DNA from: Nocardia blacklockiae
GTDB taxonomy: Bacteria; Actinomycetota; Actinomycetes; Mycobacteriales; Mycobacteriaceae
Assembly: GCF_015477355.1 (NCBI RefSeq)
Contig: NZ_JADLRJ010000018.1
Coordinates: 62,001-126,000 of the forward strand
Reading direction: 5' to 3'
DNA: 64,000 nt
Shown: one piece after another, positions 37,655-46,360 of the stretch
How positions within the stretch are numbered: position 1 is the first letter of the stretch
Layout: the number at the start of each line of letters is the position of its first letter
The notes under the pieces: generated by a model
Seen by the model: only the letters and a program-made list of their open reading frames with translations
Database searches by the model: none
Told to the model about the DNA's origin: nothing
Position numbers and translations under genes: made by a program

Positions 37655-38206
37655 TCACTTCCGTTCGGGCGCGCGGCGCGGGTCGCGCGCCAGATCCGTC
37701 CAGAAATCCACATACGCCTGCTCGTGCCTGACCGCGAGTTCCAGGATGCGCGAACGAGATTCGGCCCGGACGCTGTCGTCCGGGTCGATCTCCGCCTGTA
37801 GCCCGCGATACAGCTCCAGCAAGCGGCGGTGCTCCGCGGCCTGGCCGCGGGCGAGCGCCACCACGTCGCCGGGCTCGCCCAGATCGGCGAAGAACAGTTT
37901 CAGTTGCGCCGGATCCCGGGTCTCCGGCGGCGGGGTGCGCGGCTCGGCCAGCCAGCGCCGCAGCGCCGCGCGCCCGGCGGGGGTGAGGTGGAATACGCGC
38001 CGCCGCCGCCCGGTCTCCTCGGCCTCCTCGCGCAGCAGGCCCTGTTCGGCGAGCCGCACCGGCACGCGATAGAGCTGCGCGTGCGGCACCGGCCAGAAGT
38101 AGTCGACGCTCTCCTCCATCCGGGCCTTCAGCTCGTACGGCGTGAGCGGCCCGTGCCGGGCGATCAACCCGAGCACGATGTGGTCCTGCGGCCCCGGTTC
38201 GGGCAT
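37655..38206 (-). CDS. PadR-family transcriptional regulator
   Basis: This 183-residue protein has a PadR winged helix (about 8-90; IVLGLIARHGPLTPYELKARMEESVDYFWPVPHAQLYRVPVRLAEQGLL) and a C-terminal helical dimerisation domain with ALARGQAAEHRRLLELYRGLQAEI. ATG at 38206 follows AAGGAC at 8 nt. It is divergent from the SnoaL-like gene. Direct and inverted repeats in the 86-nt gap probably form its operator, so it likely represses that gene and itself. Confidence 0.9.
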   Translation of the reverse strand: MPEPGPQDHIVLGLIARHGPLTPYELKARMEESVDYFWPVPHAQLYRVPVRLAEQGLLREEAEETGRRRRVFHLTPAGRAALRRWLAEPRTPPPETRDPAQLKLFFADLGEPGDVVALARGQAAEHRRLLELYRGLQAEIDPDDSVRAESRSRILELAVRHEQAYVDFWTDLARDPRRAPERK

Positions 38207-38231
38207 GCCCGTCGTCCTTCCCGTTGACACC

Positions 38232-38283
38232 GTCTCGGTGAGACTATAGCTTCATATCCAAGAGACCGTATCAATGAGACTAT
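38232..38283. promoter_or_regulatory. PadR-type operator repeats
   Basis: TGAGACTAT occurs at 38239-38247 and 38275-38283, 36 bp apart. GTCTC-GGT-GAGAC (38232-38244) is a perfect inverted repeat overlapping the first copy. These lie between the divergent padR-like and SnoaL-like genes in an AT-richer stretch. Confidence 0.55.
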
Positions 38284-38292
38284 GGAGATGGC

Positions 38293-38700
38293 ATGCGCGA
38301 GTTCGGCATCGAACTGTTCGATCGATGGACGGAACTGTGGAACGGCGACCTCGACGTCGCGGAGCGGATCCTCGCCCCGGAGTTCACCTTGCGCTACGCG
38401 CAACCCGGCGCGGAGGTGTTCGACAGCATCCGCGACCCGCAGGCCCTGGCGCAGCGGATCGCGGCGTTCCGGGCCGAACGGCCGGGCCTGAAGTACGAGA
38501 CGCAAGGGGAGCCGATCATCGAAATGCACGGTCCCCGTACGGGTTCGGTGGCCCGGCCGTACGGGGCGCGGCGGCCCACGCCCGACGGTGAGATGGACGT
38601 CAGCGGCACCGACATCCTGCGCTTCGTCGACGGCCGCATCGTCGAGGTGTGGTCGGTGTCCGGCGGGCCCGCCGGGCGCAGCTTCTACCCGAATAGGTAA
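38293..38700 (+). CDS. SnoaL-like (NTF2-fold) protein
   Basis: This 135-residue protein shows a SnoaL/ester-cyclase-like pattern: FGIELFDRWTELWNGDLDVAERILAPEFTLRYAQP, AQRIAAFRAERPGLKYE and DGRIVEVWSVSGG. Proteins of this fold bind small hydrophobic ligands and include isomerases and hydrolases; the reaction is unknown. ATG at 38293 is preceded by GGAG. It is probably controlled by the divergent PadR protein. Confidence 0.8.
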   Translation: MREFGIELFDRWTELWNGDLDVAERILAPEFTLRYAQPGAEVFDSIRDPQALAQRIAAFRAERPGLKYETQGEPIIEMHGPRTGSVARPYGARRPTPDGEMDVSGTDILRFVDGRIVEVWSVSGGPAGRSFYPNR

Positions 38701-38722
38701 GGCGCGCAGGCGGATTCGCGCG

Positions 38723-39493
38723 TCAGCGGTGGCCCATGGCCATGAGCGCGAAGGTCGCCCCGGCGGGGTCGGCGAGTACGGCGATGCGGGTCGGGCCGGG
38801 CATGTCGGCGGGCTCGCTCACCACCTTGCCGCCGAGCTCGACGGCGCGGGCCACCGTGGCGTCGCAGTCCGGGACGTGGATCGTCATCGCCCAGAACGGG
38901 GCCGGTTCGCCGGGCCGGGCCGCGGCGGCACCGCCGAATTCGCCGCCGCCCGCGCCGGTGGTCAGCGCCTGGTAGGGCTTGTCGGTCGACTGCTCCCACG
39001 CGGCGTTGCGGTAGGTCCAGCCCAGGGTCGTCGCGTAGTGGGCCATCGCGTCGGCGGGCGCGCCGACCGCCGTGTACTGCACCCAGCACGGGTTGTTCGG
39101 CTGCGACCAGCGCTCGGTGCCGGGGTGGCCGGTGAGGTGGCTGACCCCGTAGGCCGCGCCGTCCGGGTCGGCGAGGACGGCGAACTCCAATTGCCCGGGG
39201 ATATCGGCGAATTCACAGCGTGCCGAGCCGCCCGCGCCGAGCGCGGCCGCCACGGTCGCGCGGACGTCGGTCACCGCGAAGTACGGCAGCCAGCCGGGGG
39301 CGTCGGCGTCGGCCGCGGCGATGCCGGCGACGCGGGCGTCGTCCTGGAGCAACACGGTGTAGTGGCGGCTCTCCGGCCCCGTGTCGAGGGCGGTCCAGCC
39401 GAACAGCCCGGTATAGAACTCGGCGGCTGCCGCGACGTCGGGTGCGGACACGTCGAACCAACAGGGCGCGCCCTGGGCGAAACCGGATGGCAT
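38723..39493 (-). CDS. Double VOC-domain (glyoxalase/bleomycin-resistance-like) protein
   Basis: The 256 residues carry two vicinal-oxygen-chelate repeats. The first begins APCWFDVSAPDVAAAAEFYTGLFGW, and the second NPCWVQYTAVGAPADAMAHYATTLGWTY. Each half ends in a ADPxGA strand (LADPDGAAYGV, LADPAGATFALM). This matches the hydroxylase/glyoxalase-like CFP30/27 group of actinobacteria. Metal ligands are not obvious. ATG at 39493 follows AGGAG at about 8 nt; the upstream frame lacks a ribosome site. Confidence 0.9.
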   Translation of the reverse strand: MPSGFAQGAPCWFDVSAPDVAAAAEFYTGLFGWTALDTGPESRHYTVLLQDDARVAGIAAADADAPGWLPYFAVTDVRATVAAALGAGGSARCEFADIPGQLEFAVLADPDGAAYGVSHLTGHPGTERWSQPNNPCWVQYTAVGAPADAMAHYATTLGWTYRNAAWEQSTDKPYQALTTGAGGGEFGGAAAARPGEPAPFWAMTIHVPDCDATVARAVELGGKVVSEPADMPGPTRIAVLADPAGATFALMAMGHR

Positions 39494-39602
39494 GGTGCAT
39501 CTCCTCGGGAATCGGTGAGTCGTCGCCGCCCGACCCCTCGTGCGGACGGCGCAGTGCACCCGTAGAGACGCCGCCCGCCCGCCGAATTCATCGGTGCCCC
39601 GC

Positions 39603-40262
39603 TCACCGCTGCGCGGCGAACCCGTCGCACAGTGCCGTCAAGCCGGCGTGCAGGAGGCGTTCGGGGTCCAGCAGGTCGCCGCTGCCGGTGCCTTCCAAAG
39701 GCACCAGCGCCGGCGGCGAGGGCCAGCGCGGAGTGCCCTCCAGCAGCGCGGTGAGGCCCGACACCTCCTCCTGCTCGGAGTCGCGCTTGGCCAGCATGTC
39801 GGCGCTCACCTGCTGCAACGCGATGCCGGCGATGTAGCTCCACACCGACAGCGCCATCCGGGTGGCCTCGCGCCGGTCGCCGGTCAGCTCGCCGAATCCC
39901 TCCACCAGCCAGGCCAGGCAGGCCAGGCTGTGCGGGCCGAAGTTGTAGCGCGGCACCGCGAAGGTGAACAGCACCCACGGATGTTGCTGGTAGAGCTGCC
40001 AATCGATGTCGGCGGCGATGCGCACGCGGTCGCGCCAGGTCCACTGCGATTGTGGGGGTGGATAGGGGTTGCGGCGGGCCACCTCGTCGGTCATCGCCGC
40101 CAGCAGCGCGTCCTTGTTCGGGACGTGCCGGTACAGCGACATCGCGCCGACGCCCATGCGCTCGGCGATCCGCCGCATGGACAGCGCGTCCAGGCCGGAC
40201 TCGTCGGCCAGGGCGAGGGCCGCGTCCACGATGGCCGCCCGGGTCAGCTTGAGGTCGGTCAC
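39603..40262 (-). CDS. TetR-family regulator (TetR_C_1 type) of the MFS gene
   Basis: This 219-residue protein has an HTH at about 5-50 (LTRAAIVDAALALADESGLDALSMRRIAERMGVGAMSLYRHVPNKDALLAAM) and a TetR_C_1-type ligand domain containing WRDRVRIAADIDWQLYQQHPWVL. GTG at 40262 gives a short N terminus directly before the HTH; longer in-frame starts would read through the operator region. It is divergent from an MFS exporter gene. Two tandem palindromes between them suggest that it represses the exporter and itself until a ligand binds. Confidence 0.88.
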   Translation of the reverse strand: MTDLKLTRAAIVDAALALADESGLDALSMRRIAERMGVGAMSLYRHVPNKDALLAAMTDEVARRNPYPPPQSQWTWRDRVRIAADIDWQLYQQHPWVLFTFAVPRYNFGPHSLACLAWLVEGFGELTGDRREATRMALSVWSYIAGIALQQVSADMLAKRDSEQEEVSGLTALLEGTPRWPSPPALVPLEGTGSGDLLDPERLLHAGLTALCDGFAAQR

Positions 40263-40293
40263 GAATAACTCGCTTTCGTTTTCACGGCGGCAT

Positions 40294-40332
40294 GCGTACG
40301 CTGTACCCAGTTTGCTCGCGTACGTCGTACGC
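40294..40332. promoter_or_regulatory. Two tandem TetR operators
   Basis: GCGTAC-GTC-GTACGC (40318-40332) is a perfect inverted repeat. GCGTAC-GCT-GTACCC (40294-40308) is a near copy 24 bp away. Both lie between the divergent tetR and MFS genes. The 24-bp phasing would put two dimers about two turns apart. Confidence 0.7.
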
Positions 40333-40350
40333 ACGATCGAAGGATAGGTG

Positions 40351-41856
40351 ATGGTGGGCGTCGACACCCGGGAGAACACGACATCGCGGCGTGCCTGGCT
40401 CGGACTCGCTGTGCTGACACTGCCGGTGCTGCTGGTGTCGATGGACATGTCGGTGCTGTTCCTGGCGATGCCGACGCTCACCGCCCAGCTGGATCCGAGC
40501 GCGACCGAGCAGCTGTGGATCCTCGACATCTACGGCTTCCTGATCGCCGGGCTGCTGATCACGATGGGCAATCTGGGCGACCGCATCGGGCGGCGCAACA
40601 TTTTGCTGGCCGGGGCGAGCGTGTTCGGGGCCGCGTCGGTGCTGGCGGCGTTCGCGCCCAGCGCCGGTGTGCTGATCGCGGCGCGGGCGCTGATGGGGAT
40701 CGGCGGCGCCACGCTGCTGCCGTCGAGCCTGGCGCTGATCTCGAGCCTGTTCCCGGATCCGCGCACCCGCGGCACCGCGATCGGCGTGTGGACCGCGTTC
40801 TTCGCCGGCGGGTCGGCGGTCGGGCCGGTCATCGGCGGCCTGCTGCTGCACAACTTCTGGTGGGGCGCGGTGTTTCTGATCAATACGCCGGTGCTGCTGG
40901 TGCTGCTGATCGCCGGGCCGTTCGTGCTGCCCGAACATCGCGACGGCGGGCGCGGTCCCCTGGATCTGCTCAGCGTGGCGATGTCGATCGGCGGCATCCT
41001 GCCCGCGGTGTACGCGGTGAAGCGGGCCGCCGCCGACGGCATCGACGCCGAGGTCGTGGTGGCGGGCGTGTTCGGCGCGGTGGTGCTGGTGCTGTTCGTG
41101 CGGCGGCAGCGGCAGCTGGCCGAACCGCTGCTCGACCTGAGCCTGTTCCGGCGCGGGCTGTTCTCCGTCGCCATCGGGTCCAGCACGATCGGCATGCTGT
41201 CGCTGGCCGGGATGAGCTATCTGACCAGCGTGTACCTCCAGTCGGTGGCCGGGCGCGACGCCCTCGGCGCGGCGCTGCTCGGCATCCCGGCCGCGGTGGT
41301 GGTCTTCGTGATGGCGATGGGCGGGGCCCGGGTGGCCGGGCTGCTGGGCACTCGCACGTCGTTCGTGCTGGCGCTGAGCGCGGCCGGGATCGGCAACCTG
41401 ATGCTGCTCGGCATCGGCGTGGACGGCGGAATCGGTTGGTACGTGGCCGGTTCCACGGTGGCGGGCCTCGGCTACGGCATCGTGTTCACCCTGGTGTCCG
41501 AGGTGTCGGTGGCCTCGGTGCCGCCCGAGCGCGCCGGTTCCGCGGTGGGCATCTCGGAGACGAGTTTCGAACTGGGCAACGCGCTGGGCCTGGCGCTGCT
41601 GGGATCGCTTGCGGCACTGGTGTTCCGGTCCGGCGGCGAGTTCGCGGAGACCCTCGGCGAGACCATCGTGCGGGCCGGGGACGACGACGCGCTGGTGCGT
41701 GCCGCGCGCGCGTCGTTCGTCGACGGGATGCACGTGGGGACGACCGTCGGCGCGGCGCTGCTACTGGTCATGGCGGTGGTCGCGCTGCTGGCGGCGCGGA
41801 CCCGCAAGCCGGCGGCCGAGAGCGAGCACGCCGAATGCGGTGCGGGCGGGGCCTGA
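40351..41856 (+). CDS. MFS drug exporter, DHA2 (14-TM) family
   Basis: This 501-residue membrane protein has about 14 hydrophobic segments and the EmrB/QacA motifs: LVSMDMSVLFLAMPTL in the first helix, LGDRIGRRNILL (motif A) and the helix-5 motif C region GGSAVGPVIGGLLL. It probably exports hydrophobic cations or drugs with proton antiport. AAGGA lies 7 nt before the ATG at 40351. The divergent TetR protein and tandem operators indicate inducible expression. Confidence 0.92.
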   Translation: MVGVDTRENTTSRRAWLGLAVLTLPVLLVSMDMSVLFLAMPTLTAQLDPSATEQLWILDIYGFLIAGLLITMGNLGDRIGRRNILLAGASVFGAASVLAAFAPSAGVLIAARALMGIGGATLLPSSLALISSLFPDPRTRGTAIGVWTAFFAGGSAVGPVIGGLLLHNFWWGAVFLINTPVLLVLLIAGPFVLPEHRDGGRGPLDLLSVAMSIGGILPAVYAVKRAAADGIDAEVVVAGVFGAVVLVLFVRRQRQLAEPLLDLSLFRRGLFSVAIGSSTIGMLSLAGMSYLTSVYLQSVAGRDALGAALLGIPAAVVVFVMAMGGARVAGLLGTRTSFVLALSAAGIGNLMLLGIGVDGGIGWYVAGSTVAGLGYGIVFTLVSEVSVASVPPERAGSAVGISETSFELGNALGLALLGSLAALVFRSGGEFAETLGETIVRAGDDDALVRAARASFVDGMHVGTTVGAALLLVMAVVALLAARTRKPAAESEHAECGAGGA

Positions 41857-41864
41857 TCGCCGTC

Positions 41865-42842
41865 TCACGGCACGAGGATCACCTTGCCGATCGTCGCGCG
41901 GGTTTCCAGCGCGTGGTGTGCCGCGGCGGCCTCGGCGAGGGGGAAGCGCTGGATCGCGGGATGTAACCGTCCGGTGGCGGCCTCGGTGAGGGCGCGGGTC
42001 TCCAGGTTGCGGAGGCCGCCCGCGCGGTCGAGCATCTTGGGGCCGAGGGTGTGCTCGTCGGCGATGCCGCGCTCGGCGAGGTAGCTCTCGTCGAGTTCCA
42101 GCGGGGTGCCGCTGCTCCAGCCGAAGATCAGTCGGGTGCCACCCTTGGCGAGCAGATCCGTTGCGGTGCGGGCGGTTTCGCCGCCGACGCCGTCGAACAG
42201 CAGGGCTGCCGGGCGCTCTCCGAAGCGCTCGCGGATCGCCTGCGCCCAGTCGGACTTCCGGTAGTCGAGGGCCAGGTCCGCGCCGTTGGCCGCTACCACC
42301 TCCGTCTTGCCGGGGCCGCCCGCCAGGCCGACGACCGTCAGTCCGGCGTTCTTCAGATATTGCACCAACAGGGTGCCGATGCCCCCGGCCGCGGCCGTCA
42401 CGATCGCGAGGTCGCCCGCCCGCAGTGTGGCGAACTGGAGGATGCCGAGGGTGGTGCGACCGGTCCCGATCATGGCGACCGCCGCGGCCGGATCCAGCCC
42501 TCCCGGAATCTCGTGCAGCTGTTCAACTTTCGCGACTGCCAGCTCGGCATACCCGCCCGGCACCACCCCGAGATGCGCGACAACCGTCGCCCCGAGCCAC
42601 TTCTCGTCCACCCCGGAACCGAGCCGGTCGACGGTTCCGGCAACCTCCCGCCCAGGCACGGTCGGCAACTCCGGCAGCGGGAACGGCCCGGCTTCCCCAC
42701 TGCGAATCGACGTGTCGACGAAATGCACACCCGCCGCCGCCACGGCAATCCGCACCTGCCCCGGCCCCGGCTCCGGGTCATCGACAATCTCATAACGCAG
42801 GTTCTCGGCAGGCCCGAAGGCATGAAGACGTATCGCATGCAT
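41865..42842 (-). CDS. Zinc-free MDR quinone oxidoreductase-like enzyme
   Basis: This 325-residue medium-chain reductase has a GroES-like N terminus (MHAIRLHAFGPAENL, GVHFVDTSIRSGEAG, PTVPGREVAGTV). Its Rossmann domain includes VTAAAGGIGTLLVQYLKNAG, the NADPH-binding motif of quinone reductases. There are no zinc-ligand Cys clusters. It probably reduces quinones or enones with NADPH. The stop is 8 nt from the convergent MFS stop. ATG at 42842 gives the standard N terminus. Confidence 0.9.
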   Translation of the reverse strand: MHAIRLHAFGPAENLRYEIVDDPEPGPGQVRIAVAAAGVHFVDTSIRSGEAGPFPLPELPTVPGREVAGTVDRLGSGVDEKWLGATVVAHLGVVPGGYAELAVAKVEQLHEIPGGLDPAAAVAMIGTGRTTLGILQFATLRAGDLAIVTAAAGGIGTLLVQYLKNAGLTVVGLAGGPGKTEVVAANGADLALDYRKSDWAQAIRERFGERPAALLFDGVGGETARTATDLLAKGGTRLIFGWSSGTPLELDESYLAERGIADEHTLGPKMLDRAGGLRNLETRALTEAATGRLHPAIQRFPLAEAAAAHHALETRATIGKVILVP

Positions 42843-42966
42843 GAAACCACCCTGCAACCTCCACATAGGTTCAGGTCAACACCGTGCGCGAATCCACATC
42901 GCGGATCGCCTCGACGAGATCGAGAGGTCCGTGCCGCCGTGCCGTCTGCACCGTAGAGTTCGAGCG

Positions 42967-43395
42967 GTGACCGGCGCAGCGGAACTTCGCCTCGTGCTCG
43001 GCAATCCCGACGATCCGCGGGTCGGAGAATTGCTGTATCAGGCGATCGGCGGCGACCGTCAGCGGCTCATTACAGCCTTGGCACACTATCGCGACAACGC
43101 GACGTTGATGGCCGCCACCGACATAGCGGAACTATTGGGCGTCATAGGTTTTCGCGTCTACCACGACAGCCTCACGGTGCTGCACATCGCGACGGCAGAT
43201 CATCGGCGGCGCGCGGGAGTAGGGCGCTTCATGCTCGGTGAGCTGCGGTCGCGATGGCCGGACCGCGGCCTCGTCGCGGAGACCGATGCCGAGTCGGTCG
43301 GTTTCTACTCGGCGGTCGGGTTCGAGGTGAGCACACTCGGGGAGAAGTATCCGGGAGTCGAGCGGTTCCGGGTGCGCCTCCCGCCGCGTGCGTAG
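42967..43395 (+). CDS. GNAT-family N-acetyltransferase
   Basis: This 142-residue GNAT protein has the acetyl-CoA-binding motif A (LTVLHIATADHRRRAGVGRFMLGEL, with R-R-x-G-V/G) and motif B (AETDAESVGFYSAVGFEVSTLGEKYPG). The acceptor is unknown. GTG at 42967 lies close behind GAG and gives the normal family length. The longer frame back to 42841 would overlap the divergent reductase start. It is the last gene of the stretch separating ureC from ureF. Confidence 0.82.
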   Translation: MTGAAELRLVLGNPDDPRVGELLYQAIGGDRQRLITALAHYRDNATLMAATDIAELLGVIGFRVYHDSLTVLHIATADHRRRAGVGRFMLGELRSRWPDRGLVAETDAESVGFYSAVGFEVSTLGEKYPGVERFRVRLPPRA

Positions 43396-43483
43396 CGTCT
43401 CCCTGCGCTGGAGCCGTGTGCCGGGGCCGGGGTGATGGGTGGGGTGCTTAGGATCGGGGTGTGTGGTGGTTGGGAGTGTGGGG

Positions 43484-44116
43484 ATGAGTCTGGCTGTGTT
43501 GTTGACGTTGGGGGACTCGCGGTTGCCGGTTGGGGGGCATGTGCACTCTGGTGGGGTGGAGGAGGGGGTGGCTTCGGGGGTGCTGCGGGATGTGGGGTCG
43601 GTGGAGGATTATCTGCGGCGGCGGGTGCGGACCTCGGGGCTGGTGGCGGCGTCGCTGGCCGCGGCGGTGTGCGCGGGGGAACTGGAGGTGGCGCGGGCCG
43701 AGGTCGAGGCGGACGCGCGCATGCCCGCGCCGGCGGGCCGGGCCGCCTCGCGGGCGCAGGGGCGCGGCTTGCTGCGGCTGGCCCGGCAGGTGTGGCCCGA
43801 GGGGGAGTGGGGCGGGCTCGGTGCGCGTCCGCATCTGTCCACGGTGTTCGGTGTGGTCGGCACGGTCGCGGGGGTCACGCCCGCGGAGATCGCCGGAGTG
43901 GTCGTCTACACCACGATGACCGGGGCCGCGACCGCGGCGCAGCGGTTGCTGGCGCTCGATCCGGCGGCGGTGGCCGCCTGCACGGTCCGGCTCACCGCGG
44001 ACTGCGACCGCGCCGCCGCCGAGGCGGTGAAAGGTCTTGCCGCCCTGTCGGATCCGCTGCAGGATGTGCTCGCCGAACGCCATGTCGTCCGTCCGATGCC
44101 GTTGTTCGCGTCGTAA
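43484..44116 (+). CDS. ureF: Urease accessory protein UreF
   Basis: This 210-residue all-helical nickel-insertion chaperone contains [24 protein letters not shown] at the N terminus and [32 protein letters not shown]. The C-terminal region includes [26 protein letters not shown]. It complexes with UreD and UreG to deliver nickel to UreC. ATG at 43484 follows a GTGTGGGG tract. The region just upstream (43396-43483) is unusually G-rich and may hold a promoter, since ureF is now remote from ureABC. Confidence 0.93.
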   Translation: MSLAVLLTLGDSRLPVGGHVHSGGVEEGVASGVLRDVGSVEDYLRRRVRTSGLVAASLAAAVCAGELEVARAEVEADARMPAPAGRAASRAQGRGLLRLARQVWPEGEWGGLGARPHLSTVFGVVGTVAGVTPAEIAGVVVYTTMTGAATAAQRLLALDPAAVAACTVRLTADCDRAAAEAVKGLAALSDPLQDVLAERHVVRPMPLFAS

Positions 44117-44225
44117 GTCGACGGAGTCGGTGCGGGAAGCGGCGACGTGGCCGCGCGACGCGCCGACCGCCCGGGTAACACGTGGTTTACACGGGTCGGC
44201 CAGGATGAGGGGGAAAGGAGTGTCC

Positions 44226-44951
44226 ATGCCCCCTCATCTGATCGACGGTGAACCGCACGACCACGCCCACGACCGGCCGCGGCGCACGCGCACCCCGGGC
44301 GAGCCGTTGCGGATCGGGATCGGCGGGCCGGTCGGGTCCGGCAAGACCGCGCTGGTGGCGGCGCTGTGCCGGGTGCTGCGCGCGGACCTGTCGCTGGCCG
44401 TGCTGACCAACGACATCTACACCACCGAGGACGCCGACTTCCTGCGCCGCCACGCCGTGCTCCCCGACGAGCGGATCACGGCCGTGCAGACCGGCGGCTG
44501 CCCGCACACCGCGATCCGCGACGACATCACCGCGAACCTCGACGCCATCGACGACCTGATCGAGGCCAACCCGCCGCTGGATCTGATCCTCGTCGAATCC
44601 GGTGGCGACAACCTGACCGCCACCTTCTCCTCCGGACTGATCGACGCCCAGATCTTCGTGGTCGACGTGGCGGGCGGCGACAAGGTGCCGCGCAAGGGCG
44701 GGCCGGGCGTCACCTTCTCCGATCTGCTGGTGATCAACAAGACCGATCTGGCGCCGATGGTCGGCGCGGATCTCGGTGTGATGGAACGGGATTCGGCGGC
44801 CGTGCGCGAGGGCCGCCCGTTCGTCTTCACGTCGCTGACCGAGGATCCGGCCGCCACGCCGGTGCTGGAGTGGGTGCGCGAACAGTTGCGGGCGGCGGCC
44901 GAGCAGGACGCCGCGGCGGCCGCCGACCCGAGCACCGCGCTTGCGCACTGA
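44226..44951 (+). CDS. ureG: Urease accessory GTPase UreG
   Basis: This 241-residue nickel chaperone GTPase has a P-loop GGPVGSGKT, the metal-binding CPH of [25 protein letters not shown] (G3 region) and NKTDLAP (G4). The N terminus has a short His/Asp-rich tail ([10 protein letters not shown]), common in actinobacterial UreG and possibly used for nickel storage. AAAGGAG lies 6 nt before the ATG. ureD starts within its last codons. Confidence 0.97.
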   Translation: MPPHLIDGEPHDHAHDRPRRTRTPGEPLRIGIGGPVGSGKTALVAALCRVLRADLSLAVLTNDIYTTEDADFLRRHAVLPDERITAVQTGGCPHTAIRDDITANLDAIDDLIEANPPLDLILVESGGDNLTATFSSGLIDAQIFVVDVAGGDKVPRKGGPGVTFSDLLVINKTDLAPMVGADLGVMERDSAAVREGRPFVFTSLTEDPAATPVLEWVREQLRAAAEQDAAAAADPSTALAH

Positions 44952-45606
44952 GCTGCTGATCCGCGCCCGCGCGGGCGCGTTGCCGCAGATCCGGGCCACC
45001 GGCGGGCTGGCCGCGCGCCGCACCGGCCCGGACGCGGTGCACCTGATCGGCACGGCCGCCACTCCGCTGGGCGGCGACGAACTCGACATCACCGTCGTGG
45101 TCGAGCCGGGCGCGCGGCTGCGGGTGCGCTCGGTGGCCGCCACCATCGCGCTGCCGGGACCGGCGACGCGGAAATCGCTGGCGCACTGGCATTTCGAGGT
45201 GGGGGCGGACGCCGAGCTGGATTTCGACCCGGAGCCCACCGTGGTGGCGGGCGGTGCCGAACACCGCGCGGTGACCACGGTGACGCTCGCCGCGGGCGCC
45301 CGGCTGCGGCTGCGCGAGCGCGTGCAGATCGGCCGCACGGGCGAGGATGCCGGCCACTGGCGCGGCGAGGTGAGCGCGGACGTCGATTCTCTCCCGCTGC
45401 TGCGGCACTGCTTGGAACTCGGCGGTGGGTCCGCCACGGACGACGCCCTGTCCGCCGCCCGCGCTCTCTCCAGCATTCTCACTTACCCTGACGAAAAACC
45501 CGCGCACACAACAGGTCTCAATGCGGCACTACTGCCGCTCGCGGCTGGCGGCTCGCTCTACACCTGGTCCGGCCGCCGACTCGCGGGCGAGCGCACCGAA
45601 CCTTGA
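44941..45606 (+). CDS. ureD: Urease accessory protein UreD
   Basis: This 221-residue UreD/UreH protein contains [47 protein letters not shown] and [22 protein letters not shown]. It binds the UreABC apoenzyme and forms part of the nickel-delivery complex with UreF and UreG. It is somewhat short, as in mycobacteria. The predicted TTG at 44941 overlaps the ureG end by 11 nt. Confidence 0.92.
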   Translation: MRTELLIRARAGALPQIRATGGLAARRTGPDAVHLIGTAATPLGGDELDITVVVEPGARLRVRSVAATIALPGPATRKSLAHWHFEVGADAELDFDPEPTVVAGGAEHRAVTTVTLAAGARLRLRERVQIGRTGEDAGHWRGEVSADVDSLPLLRHCLELGGGSATDDALSAARALSSILTYPDEKPAHTTGLNAALLPLAAGGSLYTWSGRRLAGERTEP

Positions 45607-45724
45607 GCCAGCTCGCCCACGTCATGGTTATGTGCAGCCGCAGCGATCCCGGGCGGCATCGCGTTCGAATATGAGCGCAACAGCGTCGAGCAACCCGCGG
45701 CCGATCCGGGACATGCTGCGGAGT

Positions 45725-46078
45725 TCAGCGCTCTATGGCGTCGCGAGGTGCCATCCGGTTGGCGCGTTTCGGGCGTCCGTGCTCATCGGTCGCGGTGCCG
45801 GGCGCGGGCGCACGCGGAGTCGGTGGCGGCTCGAAATGCGCGGACTCTGCCTCGGCTGTGTACTCGGTGCCCGGCGAGGTATGCGCGGTGCCCGGCTCGG
45901 CGGAGTGCTCGGTTCGCCGCTCGGAGGGTGCCGTTCCCGGTCCGGCGGATAGCCCGGTGGACTGTGGTGCATCCCTGCCGCGGCGATTGCCTCGCGTCAG
46001 CCGCAGGCTCAACAACCCGAGTAGCGCCAGAACCACTACCAGTGCGGCGAGCGCGGCGGCCCAGATCGATCCGTCCAT
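45725..46078 (-). CDS. Small single-pass membrane protein with disordered tail
   Basis: This 117-residue protein has one N-terminal membrane helix (about 5-27, IWAAALAALVVVLALLGLLSL), a basic stop-transfer stretch (RLTRGNRRGR) and a low-complexity tail rich in Ser, Thr, Glu and Pro. The tail includes imperfect repeats of the type TEHSAEPGTAHTSPGTEYT. No family is recognised. AAGGGG lies 7 nt before the ATG. It is convergent with ureD. Confidence 0.6.
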   Translation of the reverse strand: MDGSIWAAALAALVVVLALLGLLSLRLTRGNRRGRDAPQSTGLSAGPGTAPSERRTEHSAEPGTAHTSPGTEYTAEAESAHFEPPPTPRAPAPGTATDEHGRPKRANRMAPRDAIER

Positions 46079-46304
46079 CCGTCATCCCCTTCCGGAGGCG
46101 GGCATCGCATCGGACATCGTCGGCAATTGTGCCCGATCGGTGCGGGAGTTCGGGCGAGGTTGCTACAGGTGGAGCGGTTCGCGGGCGGGCTCGCCGTCTC
46201 GCAAGACGTGTGACCGAGCCGCTCGAGGACGACCGCGCAGCGTGCGAAACAAGCTCGAGCACAAGGCATTTCGTAGCGGCGGAGACGGGTGGACGATCGG
46301 TGGC

Positions 46305-46342
46305 GGGGCGGGAAGCGGACTTCGTCGGCCGTTTCCCGCCCC
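46305..46342 (-). terminator. Terminator after the glycine/alanine-rich secreted protein gene
   Basis: A 14-bp stem (46305-46318 with 46329-46342, GGGGCGGGAAGCGG and CCGTTTCCCGCCCC) contains one G-U pair and has a 10-nt loop. It lies 18 nt past the gene stop on the minus strand. The rest of the 282-nt gap (46079-46360) shows no gene. Confidence 0.82.
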
Positions 46343-46360
46343 GTGGGCGTGTCGCGGCGG

